64,000 bases of DNA from Bacteroides helcogenes P 36-108 (GCF_000186225.1 NC_014933.1:1116001-1180000); one strand, 5' to 3'; numbered from the stretch's first letter, positions 34,237 to 43,592 are shown. The notes: a model not told the origin generated them from the sequence alone. Program-made: numbers and translations.

Positions 34237-37200
34237 CCTTCAATTTCTTTTATTTCATTATCCGTTATGACATTCTTTACAATTTGCTTGTTTGCTATCA
34301 AATACATGATAGGTATTATAAATCCGTTCAGCAAAGTAGAGGTGAACAATCCTCCCAAAATAACCTTTGCCATGGGGCTTTGAATTTCATTGCCCGGTAA
34401 GTCTCCGCCTATAACCATCGGAATCAAAGCCAGTGCCGAAGTGAGTGCAGTCATCAAAATAGGATTCAAACGGTCGGCTGAACCATGCAACACACTTTCC
34501 AAAGGTGAAAATCCTTCGGCTTGCAGGTCATTGTAACGTGCTATGAGCAACATACCGTTTCGGGTAGCGATACCAAACAGGGAAATGAAACCGATAATAG
34601 CAGGAATACTGATTACTCCGTTCGTCATCCATATTGCATAGACTCCTCCAATCAAAGCCAAAGGAAGATTCAGCAAGATAACAGATGATTGCATGACACT
34701 GCGGAACTGGTTAAACAGCAACATGAATATCACCAAGATGGAAAATATGGAAGTAACAAGCAAAGTACGTGAAGCAGCTTGTTCGCTCTCAAACTGTCCG
34801 CCATATTCCACACGATAACCTTCCGGCAGAGTTACTTCTGCATCTACTTTTTGCTGTATATCTTTTACAACACCCAGCAAATCACGTCCGGCGACATTGG
34901 CGGATATGACAATTTTGCGTGCCACATTTTCACGATTAATCGTGTTCGGACCTACCGAAGACGTTACATCAGCAATATTGCTTAACGGTATTTTCCGCCC
35001 TTTGGCATCCATTATCAAGTTCTTTATCCTTTTTGCAGACTCTCGACTTTCGTCATTCACCTTCAAAGTCAAGTCAAACGATTGATTACCCTCATATACT
35101 TGTGATACGGGTTCTCCGGCAAGCAATACACTTACCATCTCACCAAATTCGGGCATAGTGATACCATATTTCCCCAACATCTCACGTTTCGGTTCAATCT
35201 TCAGTTGGGGACGTTCCACCTGTTGTTCCACATTCAAGTCGGCAATACCCTCCACATCTTCTATGGATTGTTTTATCTGATTGCCGATAGTAAACATCTT
35301 GTTCAAGTCCGTACCGAACAATTTGATGGCAATGCTGGCACGTGTACCTGAAAGCATGGCATCGATACGGTGAGTAATCGGAGCACCTACTTCAATATTC
35401 ACACCGGGTATATCTTTCAATTTATTGCGTACATCTGCCAATACTTCATCTTTTGAACGGTCTTCAAGAATAAACGGCGCTTCGATTTCGGAGTTATTTA
35501 CCCCCAAGGCATGTTCATCCAATTCGGCACGTCCTGTTTTTCTTCCTACCGTTTTGATTTCAGGAATGGACAATAACGCTTTTTCTGCTTTTCGTCCTAT
35601 CTGGTCGGATTCTTCTAATGAAATACCGGGTAGTGTACTGATGCTTACCGTGAAGGAACCTTCGTTGAAAGGCGGTAGGAAACTGCGTCCTAAAGTGGAA
35701 AACACAATAAGCGCACTGACCAATGCCGCACCTGTAACACCCAGCACCCATTTACGATGGTCGATGGACCATTCCAAAGCCACCGTATATATGCCTTTCA
35801 GTTTACGTGCAATGAGAGGTTCTTTTTCCTCCTTGTTCTCATTATCCCCTTTCAGCTTGCGCTTACCCAATAAATAGCTGCATAAAACAGGAGTTAGTGT
35901 CAACGCAACAACCGTAGATGAGCAAAGAGCCACGATAAAGGCAATGCCAAGCGGTGCAAGCATACGTCCTTCCATGCCTGATAAGAAGAACAACGGAACA
36001 AAACTGGCTACAATGATAAGCGTGGAGTTTAAGATAGGCATACGAACCTCACGGGAAGCGTCATATATCACATCCATCACTTTGCGCCTTTCTCCTTTAC
36101 GCAAGTTATGGTTCTCGCGCAACCGCTTGTACACATTCTCCACATCGACAATGGCATCATCTACCAAAGAACCGATAGCAATGCACATACCGCCTAAGCT
36201 CATGGTGTTGATTGTAAGCCCCATCAACTTTAGAGCAAGAATGGAGGCGACCAATGCCAATGGAATAGTTACCAAAGAAATGACGGTAGTACGTGCATTC
36301 ATCAGGAAAATGAAAAGAACGATTACGACGAAGATACCCCCTTCAAGGAGCGACTGCTTCACGTTATCGATGGAGCTTTCGATAAATCGGGATTGACGAT
36401 AAACATCCGTATTCATCTTTACATCCGTTGGTAGTGTCTTCTGAACTTCAGCTAATGCATCATCCAATTGTTTCGTTAAATCCAAAGTGCTGGTATTCGG
36501 CTGTTTCGTAATGGTCATCACCACAGACGGCTTGCCATTATAAGAAGCCAATCCCATTTTGGGGGCACGATTTCCAATCTTTACTTCTGCCACAGCATCC
36601 AGATATATAGGAACATCATTTACGCTTTTTATTAGCGATTTTGATAATTTTTCAATCTGGTTGGTCGAGAGCATTCCCCGTATGATATATTCATTTCCGT
36701 ATTCATACAGAATACCTCCTGCCGTATTCTGATTCATGTTTTGTACGGCAGCATAAACTTCATTTAAGCCTATCCCGTAATGTTTCATTTTATCCGGGTT
36801 GAGCAATAGCTGATACTCCTTGATTTCTCCTCCCATTACGGTAACTTGAGCTACACCACCTGTTGCCAATATCCGCGGACGAATATTCCAATCGGCAATC
36901 GTGCGAAGCTGCTGCATGGAGGTACTATCAGCCGTGAGTTCCACAAACATCAGTTCACCCAAAATGGATGATTGAGGTCCCAACGTGGGATTACCTACAT
37001 TTTGGGGTAATGCATCTTTTACCACAGCCAGTTTCTCCGAAACAATCTGACGGGCTTTGTATATATCCGTACCCCAATTAAATTCAACCCATACAATGGA
37101 AAATCCGGTAGTTGACGAAGAGCGTACACGGCGTACATCGGTAGCACCATTTACGGCTGTCTCCACTGGAAAAGAGACCAATCGTTCCACCTCCTCCGGA

Positions 37201-37370
37201 GCCATACCTTTGGCTTCGGTCATGACAACAACGGTAGGTGCATTCAAATCCGGAAATACATCGACTTCCATGTTGGTAGCCGTGTAAGTTCCACCCAACA
37301 TAAGCAGGATGGATGCCACCAATACCAAAAGTCGGTTATTCAATGAGAATTTTATGATTTTATTCAGCAT
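34233..37370 (-). CDS. Heavy-metal RND transporter (CzcA/CusA family)
   Basis: A 1045-residue inner-membrane pump. It begins MLNKIIKFSLNNRLLVLVAS and has 12 membrane segments around two large periplasmic loops. The proton-relay segment AIGSLVDDAIVDVENVYKRL near residue 400 fits the heavy-metal-efflux branch, as do FPDLNAPTVVVMTEAKGMAP and the NxE-type loop regions. CzcA/CusA proteins export divalent (Zn, Co, Cd) or monovalent (Cu, Ag) ions driven by protons. A methionine cluster for copper is not evident, so divalent ions are likelier (inference). The adaptor gene lies 25 bp upstream. Confidence 0.93.
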   Translation of the reverse strand: MLNKIIKFSLNNRLLVLVASILLMLGGTYTATNMEVDVFPDLNAPTVVVMTEAKGMAPEEVERLVSFPVETAVNGATDVRRVRSSSTTGFSIVWVEFNWGTDIYKARQIVSEKLAVVKDALPQNVGNPTLGPQSSILGELMFVELTADSTSMQQLRTIADWNIRPRILATGGVAQVTVMGGEIKEYQLLLNPDKMKHYGIGLNEVYAAVQNMNQNTAGGILYEYGNEYIIRGMLSTNQIEKLSKSLIKSVNDVPIYLDAVAEVKIGNRAPKMGLASYNGKPSVVMTITKQPNTSTLDLTKQLDDALAEVQKTLPTDVKMNTDVYRQSRFIESSIDNVKQSLLEGGIFVVIVLFIFLMNARTTVISLVTIPLALVASILALKLMGLTINTMSLGGMCIAIGSLVDDAIVDVENVYKRLRENHNLRKGERRKVMDVIYDASREVRMPILNSTLIIVASFVPLFFLSGMEGRMLAPLGIAFIVALCSSTVVALTLTPVLCSYLLGKRKLKGDNENKEEKEPLIARKLKGIYTVALEWSIDHRKWVLGVTGAALVSALIVFSTLGRSFLPPFNEGSFTVSISTLPGISLEESDQIGRKAEKALLSIPEIKTVGRKTGRAELDEHALGVNNSEIEAPFILEDRSKDEVLADVRNKLKDIPGVNIEVGAPITHRIDAMLSGTRASIAIKLFGTDLNKMFTIGNQIKQSIEDVEGIADLNVEQQVERPQLKIEPKREMLGKYGITMPEFGEMVSVLLAGEPVSQVYEGNQSFDLTLKVNDESRESAKRIKNLIMDAKGRKIPLSNIADVTSSVGPNTINRENVARKIVISANVAGRDLLGVVKDIQQKVDAEVTLPEGYRVEYGGQFESEQAASRTLLVTSIFSILVIFMLLFNQFRSVMQSSVILLNLPLALIGGVYAIWMTNGVISIPAIIGFISLFGIATRNGMLLIARYNDLQAEGFSPLESVLHGSADRLNPILMTALTSALALIPMVIGGDLPGNEIQSPMAKVILGGLFTSTLLNGFIIPIMYLIANKQIVKNVITDNEIKEIEG

Positions 37371-37395
37371 GATTCTTCTTGATTTTAAGGGTTAA

Positions 37396-38538
37396 TTAAT
37401 GGTTGTGACCTTCAGGAACGGCTGATGACGATGCTGCCAACTTAACTTGATAAGCACCTTTCACGACTACCTTGTCGCCTAATGTCAAACCTTTTATTAT
37501 CTCTATTCTTTCACCGTTGTCTTGCCCGATTACCACTTCTTTCTTAAGGAAGGCTTCTTTTTCGTCTTTCACCTGAACATATACATAATATACACCTTGC
37601 TCTTCGGTCAAGGCACTCATAGGCACAGACATCACATTTTTCTTTGGTTGGGCAAGTAAATATACTTCGGCAAATGAACCGGCTACAAAATCGCCCACAT
37701 TATCAAACTCGAATGTAACAGGCAGGTAAAAGGAATTTGTATCCGAAGTCTTGCCGTAAGAGAGAAGTTTACCGTTCAAGTCAGACAGTTTGTATGTCTT
37801 ATCATCTGATGCAGCTTTGAAGTTAGCACTGTTTACATTCTTTAGATACCTGAAACTCTTTTCGGGTACTTCTGCACGGAGTTGTAATCTGCGGTTTTGG
37901 GTAACGGTGACAATCGGATCACCGACAGACACAAAATCACCTTGTTTCACCAAACGGTTTTTGATAAATCCACTGATTGGTGATGACACGTTCACGCCAT
38001 TGGCAGTTATATTGGTTGCCTGTCCTTGATAAGCTGCTTTTGCAGTTTCATAACGCAGGCGCACCTGTTCAAACTCTTTCGCAGAGATAATCTTATCAGC
38101 AACCAATCCTTCGGAACGCCGATACTCCCTTTCTGCTGTTTCGTAAGCAATTCTTGCTTTCTGTGTAGGGTCACCATCTTGCAATTTCTTGGCAGAAATA
38201 ATAACAATGGATTGTCCTGCACCAACGGAAGCTCCGTCTGTAATGGATGAATTGGAAAAGGATATGATACCGTTTGCTGTGGCAACAACCGTTTGTTCGT
38301 CACCTAATGGAGATCGTATTTGCCCACTTACCTTGATGACATTCATAAATTCGCCCGATTTCACAGTTTCGAGTTCCATTCCGGCTTCGTCAGCCTGTTT
38401 TTGTGTGAAAACGATTTCATCGGCATGTTTTTCTTCTTTCACTTCATCGTTGTGTTCGTTTGTTGAAACGTTACAACCTACTAAAGAGATAGAAGTTGCT
38501 ATAAATAGGATAGCTATAATATTGTTACTTACTTTCAT
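37396..38538 (-). CDS. RND periplasmic adaptor (CzcB-like)
   Basis: A 380-residue membrane-fusion lipoprotein (signal ending SISLVGC). A His/Glu-rich stretch follows (NEHNDEVKEEKHADE). The barrel-sandwich hybrid has GQIRSPLGDEQTVVATANG and NVSSPISGFIKNRLVKQGDF, flanking a helical hairpin at about 125-170. The tail is PEGHNH, and together with the N-terminal His/Glu patch suggests metal binding. It links the RND pump to the TolC channel. It follows the PAP2 gene after 12 bp. Confidence 0.92.
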   Translation of the reverse strand: MKVSNNIIAILFIATSISLVGCNVSTNEHNDEVKEEKHADEIVFTQKQADEAGMELETVKSGEFMNVIKVSGQIRSPLGDEQTVVATANGIISFSNSSITDGASVGAGQSIVIISAKKLQDGDPTQKARIAYETAEREYRRSEGLVADKIISAKEFEQVRLRYETAKAAYQGQATNITANGVNVSSPISGFIKNRLVKQGDFVSVGDPIVTVTQNRRLQLRAEVPEKSFRYLKNVNSANFKAASDDKTYKLSDLNGKLLSYGKTSDTNSFYLPVTFEFDNVGDFVAGSFAEVYLLAQPKKNVMSVPMSALTEEQGVYYVYVQVKDEKEAFLKKEVVIGQDNGERIEIIKGLTLGDKVVVKGAYQVKLAASSSAVPEGHNH

Positions 38539-38550
38539 TTTTTGCTGTTA

Positions 38551-39339
38551 TTAAAATTGTTTTGATATTGAAATTCCTCCTTGTTGTCCGTTGTAATAAG
38601 GATATACAGAAAAAGCAGTTCCACTTTTATCTGCTTTTCTTCTTGAAGACAGTTTCAGTTTTGCTTTCGGATAAAGATGATAAGCGAGTTTGGTACACAA
38701 TATTCCTAATCCTGCACCGAAAATCACATCTCCCGCCCAATGCTTGTTGTTGTAAATACGAAATGCTCCTGTGCCCGTTGCAATAGCATATCCACCGATT
38801 CCATACCAGATAGATACGTCTTTATACTCCTGCCAAAGAAATTCTGCTCCCATAAAGGCAACAGCGGTGTGACCGGAAGGAAAAGAATTGTGTGCAGACT
38901 TGTCCGGACGTTGTTCACGGACAGTATATTTAAGGGTATTAACCGAGATTCCTGTAAGAAGCCCTGCCAATCCTAAAATCATCGTTCTGTCCTTGAAGTT
39001 GTGACGACCGCGTACACCTGACAAATTCAGCAGATAAACACTTGCCGCAGGTACATACTGGGTATAGTCATCTATTCTGAATTTTACGGGCTTATGCGTA
39101 ATCACTTCGTGACCTACTGCATAATTCAACAATCTGTATTTGGGGTAAAGCGATGCTTCGAGCGTTCCGTAAGCCATCAGAGACAAAGGAACAATCAATT
39201 GTTTCATTGTCAATTCAGACTTTGAAAAGTCGGAAGGCAAACTGTTTTTTATTTGAATATCCTTACTTGTATAACTTTGGGAGAGCAACGGCAAAGGAAG
39301 GAATAGTGCCATTAGCACCATCACTTGCTTTATTACCAT
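38551..39339 (-). CDS. PAP2-family membrane phosphatase
   Basis: A 262-residue protein with signal MVIKQVMVLMALFLPLPLLS and several hydrophobic segments. The three PAP2 motifs are visible: KYTVREQRPD (residues about 138-147), SFPSGHTAVAF (about 152-162) and RIYNNKHWAGDV (about 193-204), with the catalytic histidines. Family members dephosphorylate undecaprenyl pyrophosphate, phosphatidate or similar lipids on the outer face of the membrane. It is unusual inside a metal-efflux operon. The short spacing (12 bp) to the adaptor gene argues it is cotranscribed. Confidence 0.88.
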   Translation of the reverse strand: MVIKQVMVLMALFLPLPLLSQSYTSKDIQIKNSLPSDFSKSELTMKQLIVPLSLMAYGTLEASLYPKYRLLNYAVGHEVITHKPVKFRIDDYTQYVPAASVYLLNLSGVRGRHNFKDRTMILGLAGLLTGISVNTLKYTVREQRPDKSAHNSFPSGHTAVAFMGAEFLWQEYKDVSIWYGIGGYAIATGTGAFRIYNNKHWAGDVIFGAGLGILCTKLAYHLYPKAKLKLSSRRKADKSGTAFSVYPYYNGQQGGISISKQF

Positions 39340-39429
39340 ATTGAACTAAATATTCCCTGTAGCGTGTCAAAGACATACTACCTGTTAACAATGATTGTAT
39401 TCAAAGACATACTTCTTGATATTGAAGTA

Positions 39430-39837
39430 TCAGGAATGAAAATGAGGAGGGGCTCTTAAAGAAGTGACACCTCTACCAATCGGTGATTTATACGAAATCG
39501 TATATCTGTCATAAAGAGGACTCTCCTGCCGATAGACATCAACGAACAATTCGTTATAAGTAAAGATTAGAAGAGGAAACAGATGAACTGCACTCCAATC
39601 ATGGTGGATACCTGATTTGACGTTTAATGACTGGATGTTTTTTACACACAATGAATTATCCTTAGAGTCATTATCGGCAGGATGTGCCGTATGTTCATCA
39701 TTATAAGTATTGTCTGAAATGCAGCGTTCCACAACCATACATTCCACATCTTTATGGTGATGATGCGGAACAAAGGGCATAATCAGTATCATTAATACCG
39801 ACAATGACAAAAGGATTATGTTCGCTGCTCTTTTCAT
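39430..39837 (-). CDS. His-rich exported hypothetical protein heading the efflux operon
   Basis: A 135-residue protein with a hydrophobic N-terminus (ANIILLSLSVLMILIMPFV), immediately followed by HHHHKDVECMVVERC and a His/Asp-rich stretch (NDEHTAHPADNDSKDNS). Two cysteines sit in the metal-rich region and one later (SLCVKN). The rest is beta-rich without a recognised domain. It is the first gene after the operator-promoter at 39857-39893. The layout suggests a periplasmic metal-binding or sensing protein for the pump encoded downstream (inference). Confidence 0.75.
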   Translation of the reverse strand: MKRAANIILLSLSVLMILIMPFVPHHHHKDVECMVVERCISDNTYNDEHTAHPADNDSKDNSLCVKNIQSLNVKSGIHHDWSAVHLFPLLIFTYNELFVDVYRQESPLYDRYTISYKSPIGRGVTSLRAPPHFHS

Positions 39838-39856
39838 TTATTTCTTAATTATGCTG

Positions 39857-39893
39857 CAAATGTAAGGGAAATCTTTTGCAATCCGGTTGCAAA
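39857..39893 (-). promoter_or_regulatory. Promoter with Fur/Zur-type operator for the efflux operon
   Basis: The minus-strand -7 box is TACATTTG (39857-39864), 19 bp before the His-rich gene. A 19-bp inverted repeat TTTGCAA-TCCGG-TTGCAAA occupies 39875-39893, starting 11 positions upstream of the -7 box edge. The same repeat at the same offset precedes the Fur-family gene, so it is the likely binding site of that regulator. Confidence 0.8.
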
Positions 39894-39896
39894 GTG

Positions 39897-40787
39897 CTAT
39901 ATCAGTATTTCTTTGTCACAGTTTGTTGCACAAATGACTTTACTGTTTTCAAATTCGACTGTGGTGTGTACAATGTGGTATTTATTGGCAGTTGCTACTA
40001 TTTGCGCCTTTATAGCTATTGTGTCGGCTTCATCGGTAACAACGTGCAAGGTCATTACATGAGATTCTCCGTCAAGACTCCAAAGGTGGAGGTCATGAAT
40101 AGATGCAATTCCTTTTATACTGTTTATTTTAGATGTAAGTTCAACTAAAGGGACATCATCGGGAATTGCCTGAAGAAAGATTTTAAAGACGCTTCTAATA
40201 TTCCTATAAACATTACTCAATACCCAAATGCTTATCCCAATGGAAAGCAACGAGTCTAAGGCAGGTACATAGATAAAAAGCATCACAACACTAACAATCA
40301 ACACGCCAACCCATCCCAATACGTCTTCCATAATATGGAGATATACCGCACGTTCATTCAATGACGTTCCTCGTTTTACACGAAAAGCCGCTGCACCGTT
40401 GATGATTATCCCGAAGACAGCCATCCATAGCATACCTTGTGCACTGACATCCTGCGGTGCTGCAATACGCTTGGCGGCTTCTATCAGTACAAAAACAGAA
40501 CTGACAGTCAGCACCCCTGAAAGGAATATGCTGCCAAGCAAAGAGAAGCGTTTGTAGCCATAAGAATACTTTTTGTCGCGAACTTGTGTTGATTTCTTTT
40601 GTAGAAACCATGCCGTAGCTAACGAAAGACAATCGCCAAAATCATGCAAGGCATCAGTAAGGATAGCGATGCTATTAGTTAATATACCTCCGATGAGTTC
40701 TACAATAACAAAAAAAGCATTCAAGAAGAAAGCAATGGAAATATTCTTTTCCGCATTGTTGAGGCTGTGTGCATGATTATGTCCCAT
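39897..40787 (-). CDS. Cation diffusion facilitator (CzcD/ZitB-type metal exporter)
   Basis: A 296-residue CDF transporter starting MGHNHAHSLNNAEKNISIAF. Six membrane segments are expected. SIAILTDALHDFGDCLSLA near residues 38-56 carries the H-D-x3-D metal site of helix II, and the matching helix V segment has MEDVLGWVGVLIVS. The C-terminal cytoplasmic domain (from about 205) has HDLHLWSLDGESHVMTLHVV. It moves zinc or similar divalent ions from cytoplasm to periplasm, from where the CzcCBA pump could take them out. It follows the Fur-family gene after 5 bp, in the same operon. Confidence 0.93.
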   Translation of the reverse strand: MGHNHAHSLNNAEKNISIAFFLNAFFVIVELIGGILTNSIAILTDALHDFGDCLSLATAWFLQKKSTQVRDKKYSYGYKRFSLLGSIFLSGVLTVSSVFVLIEAAKRIAAPQDVSAQGMLWMAVFGIIINGAAAFRVKRGTSLNERAVYLHIMEDVLGWVGVLIVSVVMLFIYVPALDSLLSIGISIWVLSNVYRNIRSVFKIFLQAIPDDVPLVELTSKINSIKGIASIHDLHLWSLDGESHVMTLHVVTDEADTIAIKAQIVATANKYHIVHTTVEFENSKVICATNCDKEILI

Positions 40788-40792
40788 GATTA

Positions 40793-41215
40793 TTAGTGTT
40801 TAGATGCACACTTGGCGCAAATTCCTTTTATTACGAAATTGACTTCTCTGATTATATAGGCTTCAGGAACGAGTATATCAGGTATTCGACAACTGTCGAG
40901 GCAAAAGGTCTTGTTACAAATCTCGCAATGGAAATGGGCATGAGCTTCTTCTTCCCGGCAACTGCCATGATTGTGGCACAGGCAGTATTTCATGAAACCG
41001 CTGCCGTCATTGATACTGTGTATCAAGTGATGCTCATGAAACAGAGTCAATGCCCGGAAGATGCTTGATTTGTCAATGGTCGGCAGTTGGTCTTCCAAGT
41101 CTGCCAAACTGAATGTATCCTTCAGCTCAGAGATGGCTTTATATACTAATATCCGAATGGAAGTGGGGCGGATAGCCGCTTTCGCAATAATATCACTGCT
41201 TTCTTTCGTTGTCAT
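40793..41215 (-). CDS. Fur-family metal-responsive regulator (Zur-like)
   Basis: A 140-residue Fur-family repressor. The N-terminal winged helix (about 12-75) includes RPTSIRILVYKAISELKDTF and KSSIFRALTLFHEHHLI. The C-terminal domain has HAHFHCEICNKTFCLDSC and the final GICAKCASKH, giving the two C-x2-C pairs of the structural zinc site. Fur proteins usually repress uptake genes when the metal is bound. Here it shares an operon with an exporter and an operator with a second exporter operon, so either it works in reverse, like zinc-dependent activation of exporters by some Zur proteins, or it senses another signal (inference). Confidence 0.88.
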   Translation of the reverse strand: MTTKESSDIIAKAAIRPTSIRILVYKAISELKDTFSLADLEDQLPTIDKSSIFRALTLFHEHHLIHSINDGSGFMKYCLCHNHGSCREEEAHAHFHCEICNKTFCLDSCRIPDILVPEAYIIREVNFVIKGICAKCASKH

Positions 41216-41242
41216 TATAACTCAACTTTAATTATGTTATTG

Positions 41243-41301
41243 CAAAAGTAGATAAAAGTTTCTGCAATCCGGTTGCAAATAGAGCAAACATCTTATCTTT
41301 G
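41243..41301. promoter_or_regulatory. Fur/Zur-type operator between divergent promoters
   Basis: The minus-strand -7 box TACTTTTG (41243-41250) serves the Fur-family gene, 27 bp away. The operator TCTGCAA-TCCGG-TTGCAAA is at 41261-41279, again 11 positions upstream of the -7 box edge. On the plus strand TATCTTTG (41294-41301) could start a rightward transcript. That transcript would run straight into the integrated element and has no gene now. Confidence 0.75.
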
Positions 41302-41325
41302 AACCCAAGTACAAGGATGAGATGC

Positions 41326-41370
41326 CATTTTCTCTTTTTTATTCGTCCAATACAGAGATTTTGAGTAATT
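41326..41370 (+). repeat. Left att-like direct repeat
   Basis: A 45-bp sequence matching 49943-49987 at 42 positions, including an unbroken 23-bp run CAATACAGAGATTTTGAGTAATT less its last few bases at each end. It ends GTAATTCTG where the right copy reads GTAATTTTG. It marks the left edge of the 8.6-kb integrated element. Confidence 0.75.
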
Positions 41371-41543
41371 CTGTATGTTTTTCTTATCGCCTTATTTTAA
41401 AGGCTTTGGGAGGAATGAGCGTTTTTGAGGTAACGATTTGGCAACTGTGCTTATTGCTGCGCTCTGCTTTGAAATGCTTTCAAATAACTCTTATCGGATG
41501 CAAATGTAGTAGAATCTTTGAAATTATATAAATGTTTTGTGGA

Positions 41544-42434
41544 TTATCTTTCACGAAAAGCCAATGGAGTGTATCCTGTTTGTTTTTTTAACCAAGAAGT
41601 AAAATGCTGTGGATACTGAAAACCGAGCATGTTGGCAATCTCGTTTATGGTCTTACCCGAAGATAGAAGTAGGGTTGTAGCTGTGTCAAGTGTTTTGCGT
41701 TGAATATGCTTTGAGGCTGAGATGCCGGTACTCTTTTTTATCAAATCGCTGAAATAATTAGTGGACAAACACAATTTATCCGCAAAATATTGAACTGTAG
41801 GAAGCCCCTGATTAGATTGTTTATTTGCGAAATAATCATTCAACAACCTTTCAAAGCGAACAAGGATGTCTTGCATTTCTACCTTACGGGTTTCAAATTG
41901 TCTATTATAAAAACGAGTACTATAATCCAATATTAATTTGATATAATCCACAATTGTAGTCGTACTCATTTCGTCTTGATGATGCAGTTCGTATTCAATC
42001 TTATTAAGACAATCAATCAAAATTAGCTTTTCTGATTCTTGCAAGTGCAATGCTTCGTTTGTATCGTAAGCAAAAAATGTATATTTAGAGAGAAGGTCTG
42101 CTATGGGTGTGTCTTTCACTAAATCTGGGTGAAAAATTAAGCAATAGCCATCCACTTGATGATATTTTCCATCATCTTCGCTTCCTGCTACTTGTCCCGG
42201 AGCAAAGAATACAAGCGTTCCATCTTGATAATCATAAGTATTGCGTCCATATTGTAATTCTGTATATTTAGTACCCTTTAGATAAATGGCATAATACCCG
42301 AATAGGCGGCGTAGGCCACTGAAAAGGATTGGCGGCAGTTTTGAGAAATCAATGACATTGACCAGCGGATGCAAGATTTCAGCACCCACCATACTACAAT
42401 AATCCTCGATTTGATTTGCTTTTATTGTTCCCAT
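41544..42434 (-). CDS. AraC-family transcriptional regulator
   Basis: A 296-residue regulator. The N-terminal domain (about 20-170, [20 protein letters not shown] ... [16 protein letters not shown]) looks like a cupin-type effector domain. The C-terminal double helix-turn-helix (about 195-296) includes [20 protein letters not shown] and [21 protein letters not shown] -7-like sequence on the minus strand (TAACTTTG, 42439-42446) lies only 4 bp before this start, so translation may begin at the internal ATG at 42392. Divergent from the hydrolase-MFS-reductase operon, which it probably controls. Confidence 0.88.
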   Translation of the reverse strand: MGTIKANQIEDYCSMVGAEILHPLVNVIDFSKLPPILFSGLRRLFGYYAIYLKGTKYTELQYGRNTYDYQDGTLVFFAPGQVAGSEDDGKYHQVDGYCLIFHPDLVKDTPIADLLSKYTFFAYDTNEALHLQESEKLILIDCLNKIEYELHHQDEMSTTTIVDYIKLILDYSTRFYNRQFETRKVEMQDILVRFERLLNDYFANKQSNQGLPTVQYFADKLCLSTNYFSDLIKKSTGISASKHIQRKTLDTATTLLLSSGKTINEIANMLGFQYPQHFTSWLKKQTGYTPLAFRER

Positions 42435-42534
42435 ACTGCAAAGTTAATGGCTTTTTAATTAGTGGAATAGGAAAAACAATGATTTTCGTAGTTTATTCAG
42501 TTTTTTTTGTATCTGCATGGATTTAGATTCAGGC

Positions 42535-42542
42535 TAATTTTG
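42535..42542 (+). promoter_or_regulatory. -7 box of the hydrolase operon
   Basis: TAATTTTG ends 17 bp before the hydrolase ATG. The AraC-type regulator probably binds between this and its own divergent start. Confidence 0.55.
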
Positions 42543-42559
42543 CACTCAAAAAGAAAAAG

Positions 42560-43588
42560 ATGAAAAAAAATAGTTTGTCAATCGTATTGTTGTGTATGCT
42601 TTTCGGTAGTTTATCTGCTCAAGAAACAAACAGTTCTTTAATTATCAAAGAGCAAGGCAGTTATTTTGTTGGAGGTAGTTTGACTACGAACAAAAATGGT
42701 TCTGTATTTCACGGAGACCATGGATATGTTTATTATCAGATGCCTATCCATCCCCACAAACTTCCTATTGTGCTTTTACACGGCATCTATCAATCCTCCA
42801 AGACGTGGGAAAGCACTCCCGATGGACGAGAAGGTTTTCAAAACATCTTCCTTAAAAAAGGATTTTCTGTTTACAACATGACCCAACCACGACGTGGCAA
42901 TGCAGGTCGCACGGTTGAATGCAAAAATACAGAACCCGTGTATGATGAACAAGATTGGTACACCAAGTGGCGAATAGGTATTTATCCCAATTATTTTGAG
43001 AATGTGCAATTTCCGCGTGACAAAGAGAGTATGAATCAATTTTTGAGACAAATTACTCCCGATACAGGACCCTTGGATTTTGAAATTAATGCGAATGCCA
43101 TAGCTGCCTTATTCGATAAATTGGAGGGGGCTGTTCTGATAGCACACTCCCAAGGAGTAATGCATGCATGGAAAACTATTCCGAAAACCAAAAACATAAA
43201 GGCTCTGATAGGATTAGAAGGTGGTGGTTTCTTTTCATTTCCTACAGATGAGCCGTCGCCACAGACTGATGCTGAGGAAGGTATTGAATATATTCGAGTA
43301 CAGACCGATACATTTGAAACATTCACAAAAATACCAATCCTGCTTATCTATGGTGATAACATTCCAACGGAACATTCCTCCATACCGGAACTTGATATTT
43401 GGCGAATACGCTTAAAGTTAGCCAAGCAATGGGCTGCAACGGTAAACAGACGAGGTGGTGATGTCACAATTATTCACCTTCCCGAAAAGGGCATTTATGG
43501 TAATACTCATTTTCTTATGTCCGACTTGAACAATAAGAAGATAGCCGAAATCATTTATCAGTGGTTGAAAACAAAGAAGTTATTGTAA
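42560..43588 (+). CDS. Exported alpha/beta hydrolase
   Basis: A 342-residue protein with signal peptide MKKNSLSIVLLCMLFGSLSA. The alpha/beta-hydrolase fold shows the oxyanion region LPIVLLHGIYQSSKTWES near residues 75-92, the nucleophile elbow VLIAHSQGVMH (Ser near 197) and a late catalytic His in YGNTHFLMSD near 320. Lipid, ester or lactone substrates are possible; none is indicated. It is the first gene of a three-gene operon with an MFS exporter (5 bp gap) and an aldo/keto reductase, which together look like a small detoxification or xenobiotic module (inference). Confidence 0.82.
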   Translation: MKKNSLSIVLLCMLFGSLSAQETNSSLIIKEQGSYFVGGSLTTNKNGSVFHGDHGYVYYQMPIHPHKLPIVLLHGIYQSSKTWESTPDGREGFQNIFLKKGFSVYNMTQPRRGNAGRTVECKNTEPVYDEQDWYTKWRIGIYPNYFENVQFPRDKESMNQFLRQITPDTGPLDFEINANAIAALFDKLEGAVLIAHSQGVMHAWKTIPKTKNIKALIGLEGGGFFSFPTDEPSPQTDAEEGIEYIRVQTDTFETFTKIPILLIYGDNIPTEHSSIPELDIWRIRLKLAKQWAATVNRRGGDVTIIHLPEKGIYGNTHFLMSDLNNKKIAEIIYQWLKTKKLL

Positions 43589-43592
43589 TTAG

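Larger units (their letters stand above)
41216..41543. other. Intergenic region between the fur-like and araC-type genes
   Basis: This 328-bp stretch holds the Fur-family promoter and operator (41243-41279), a rightward -7 box (41294-41301), the left att-like repeat (41326-41370) and a segment (41456-41540) related to one at 45868-45945. No gene is supported: the plus-strand open frame at 41322-41531 has no family resemblance and crosses the att-like repeat. Confidence 0.65.

Noticed and set aside
41322..41531. A 69-codon plus-strand open frame after the Fur-type operator
   Set aside because: It crosses the att-like repeat, has no family resemblance, and its composition looks like noncoding sequence.
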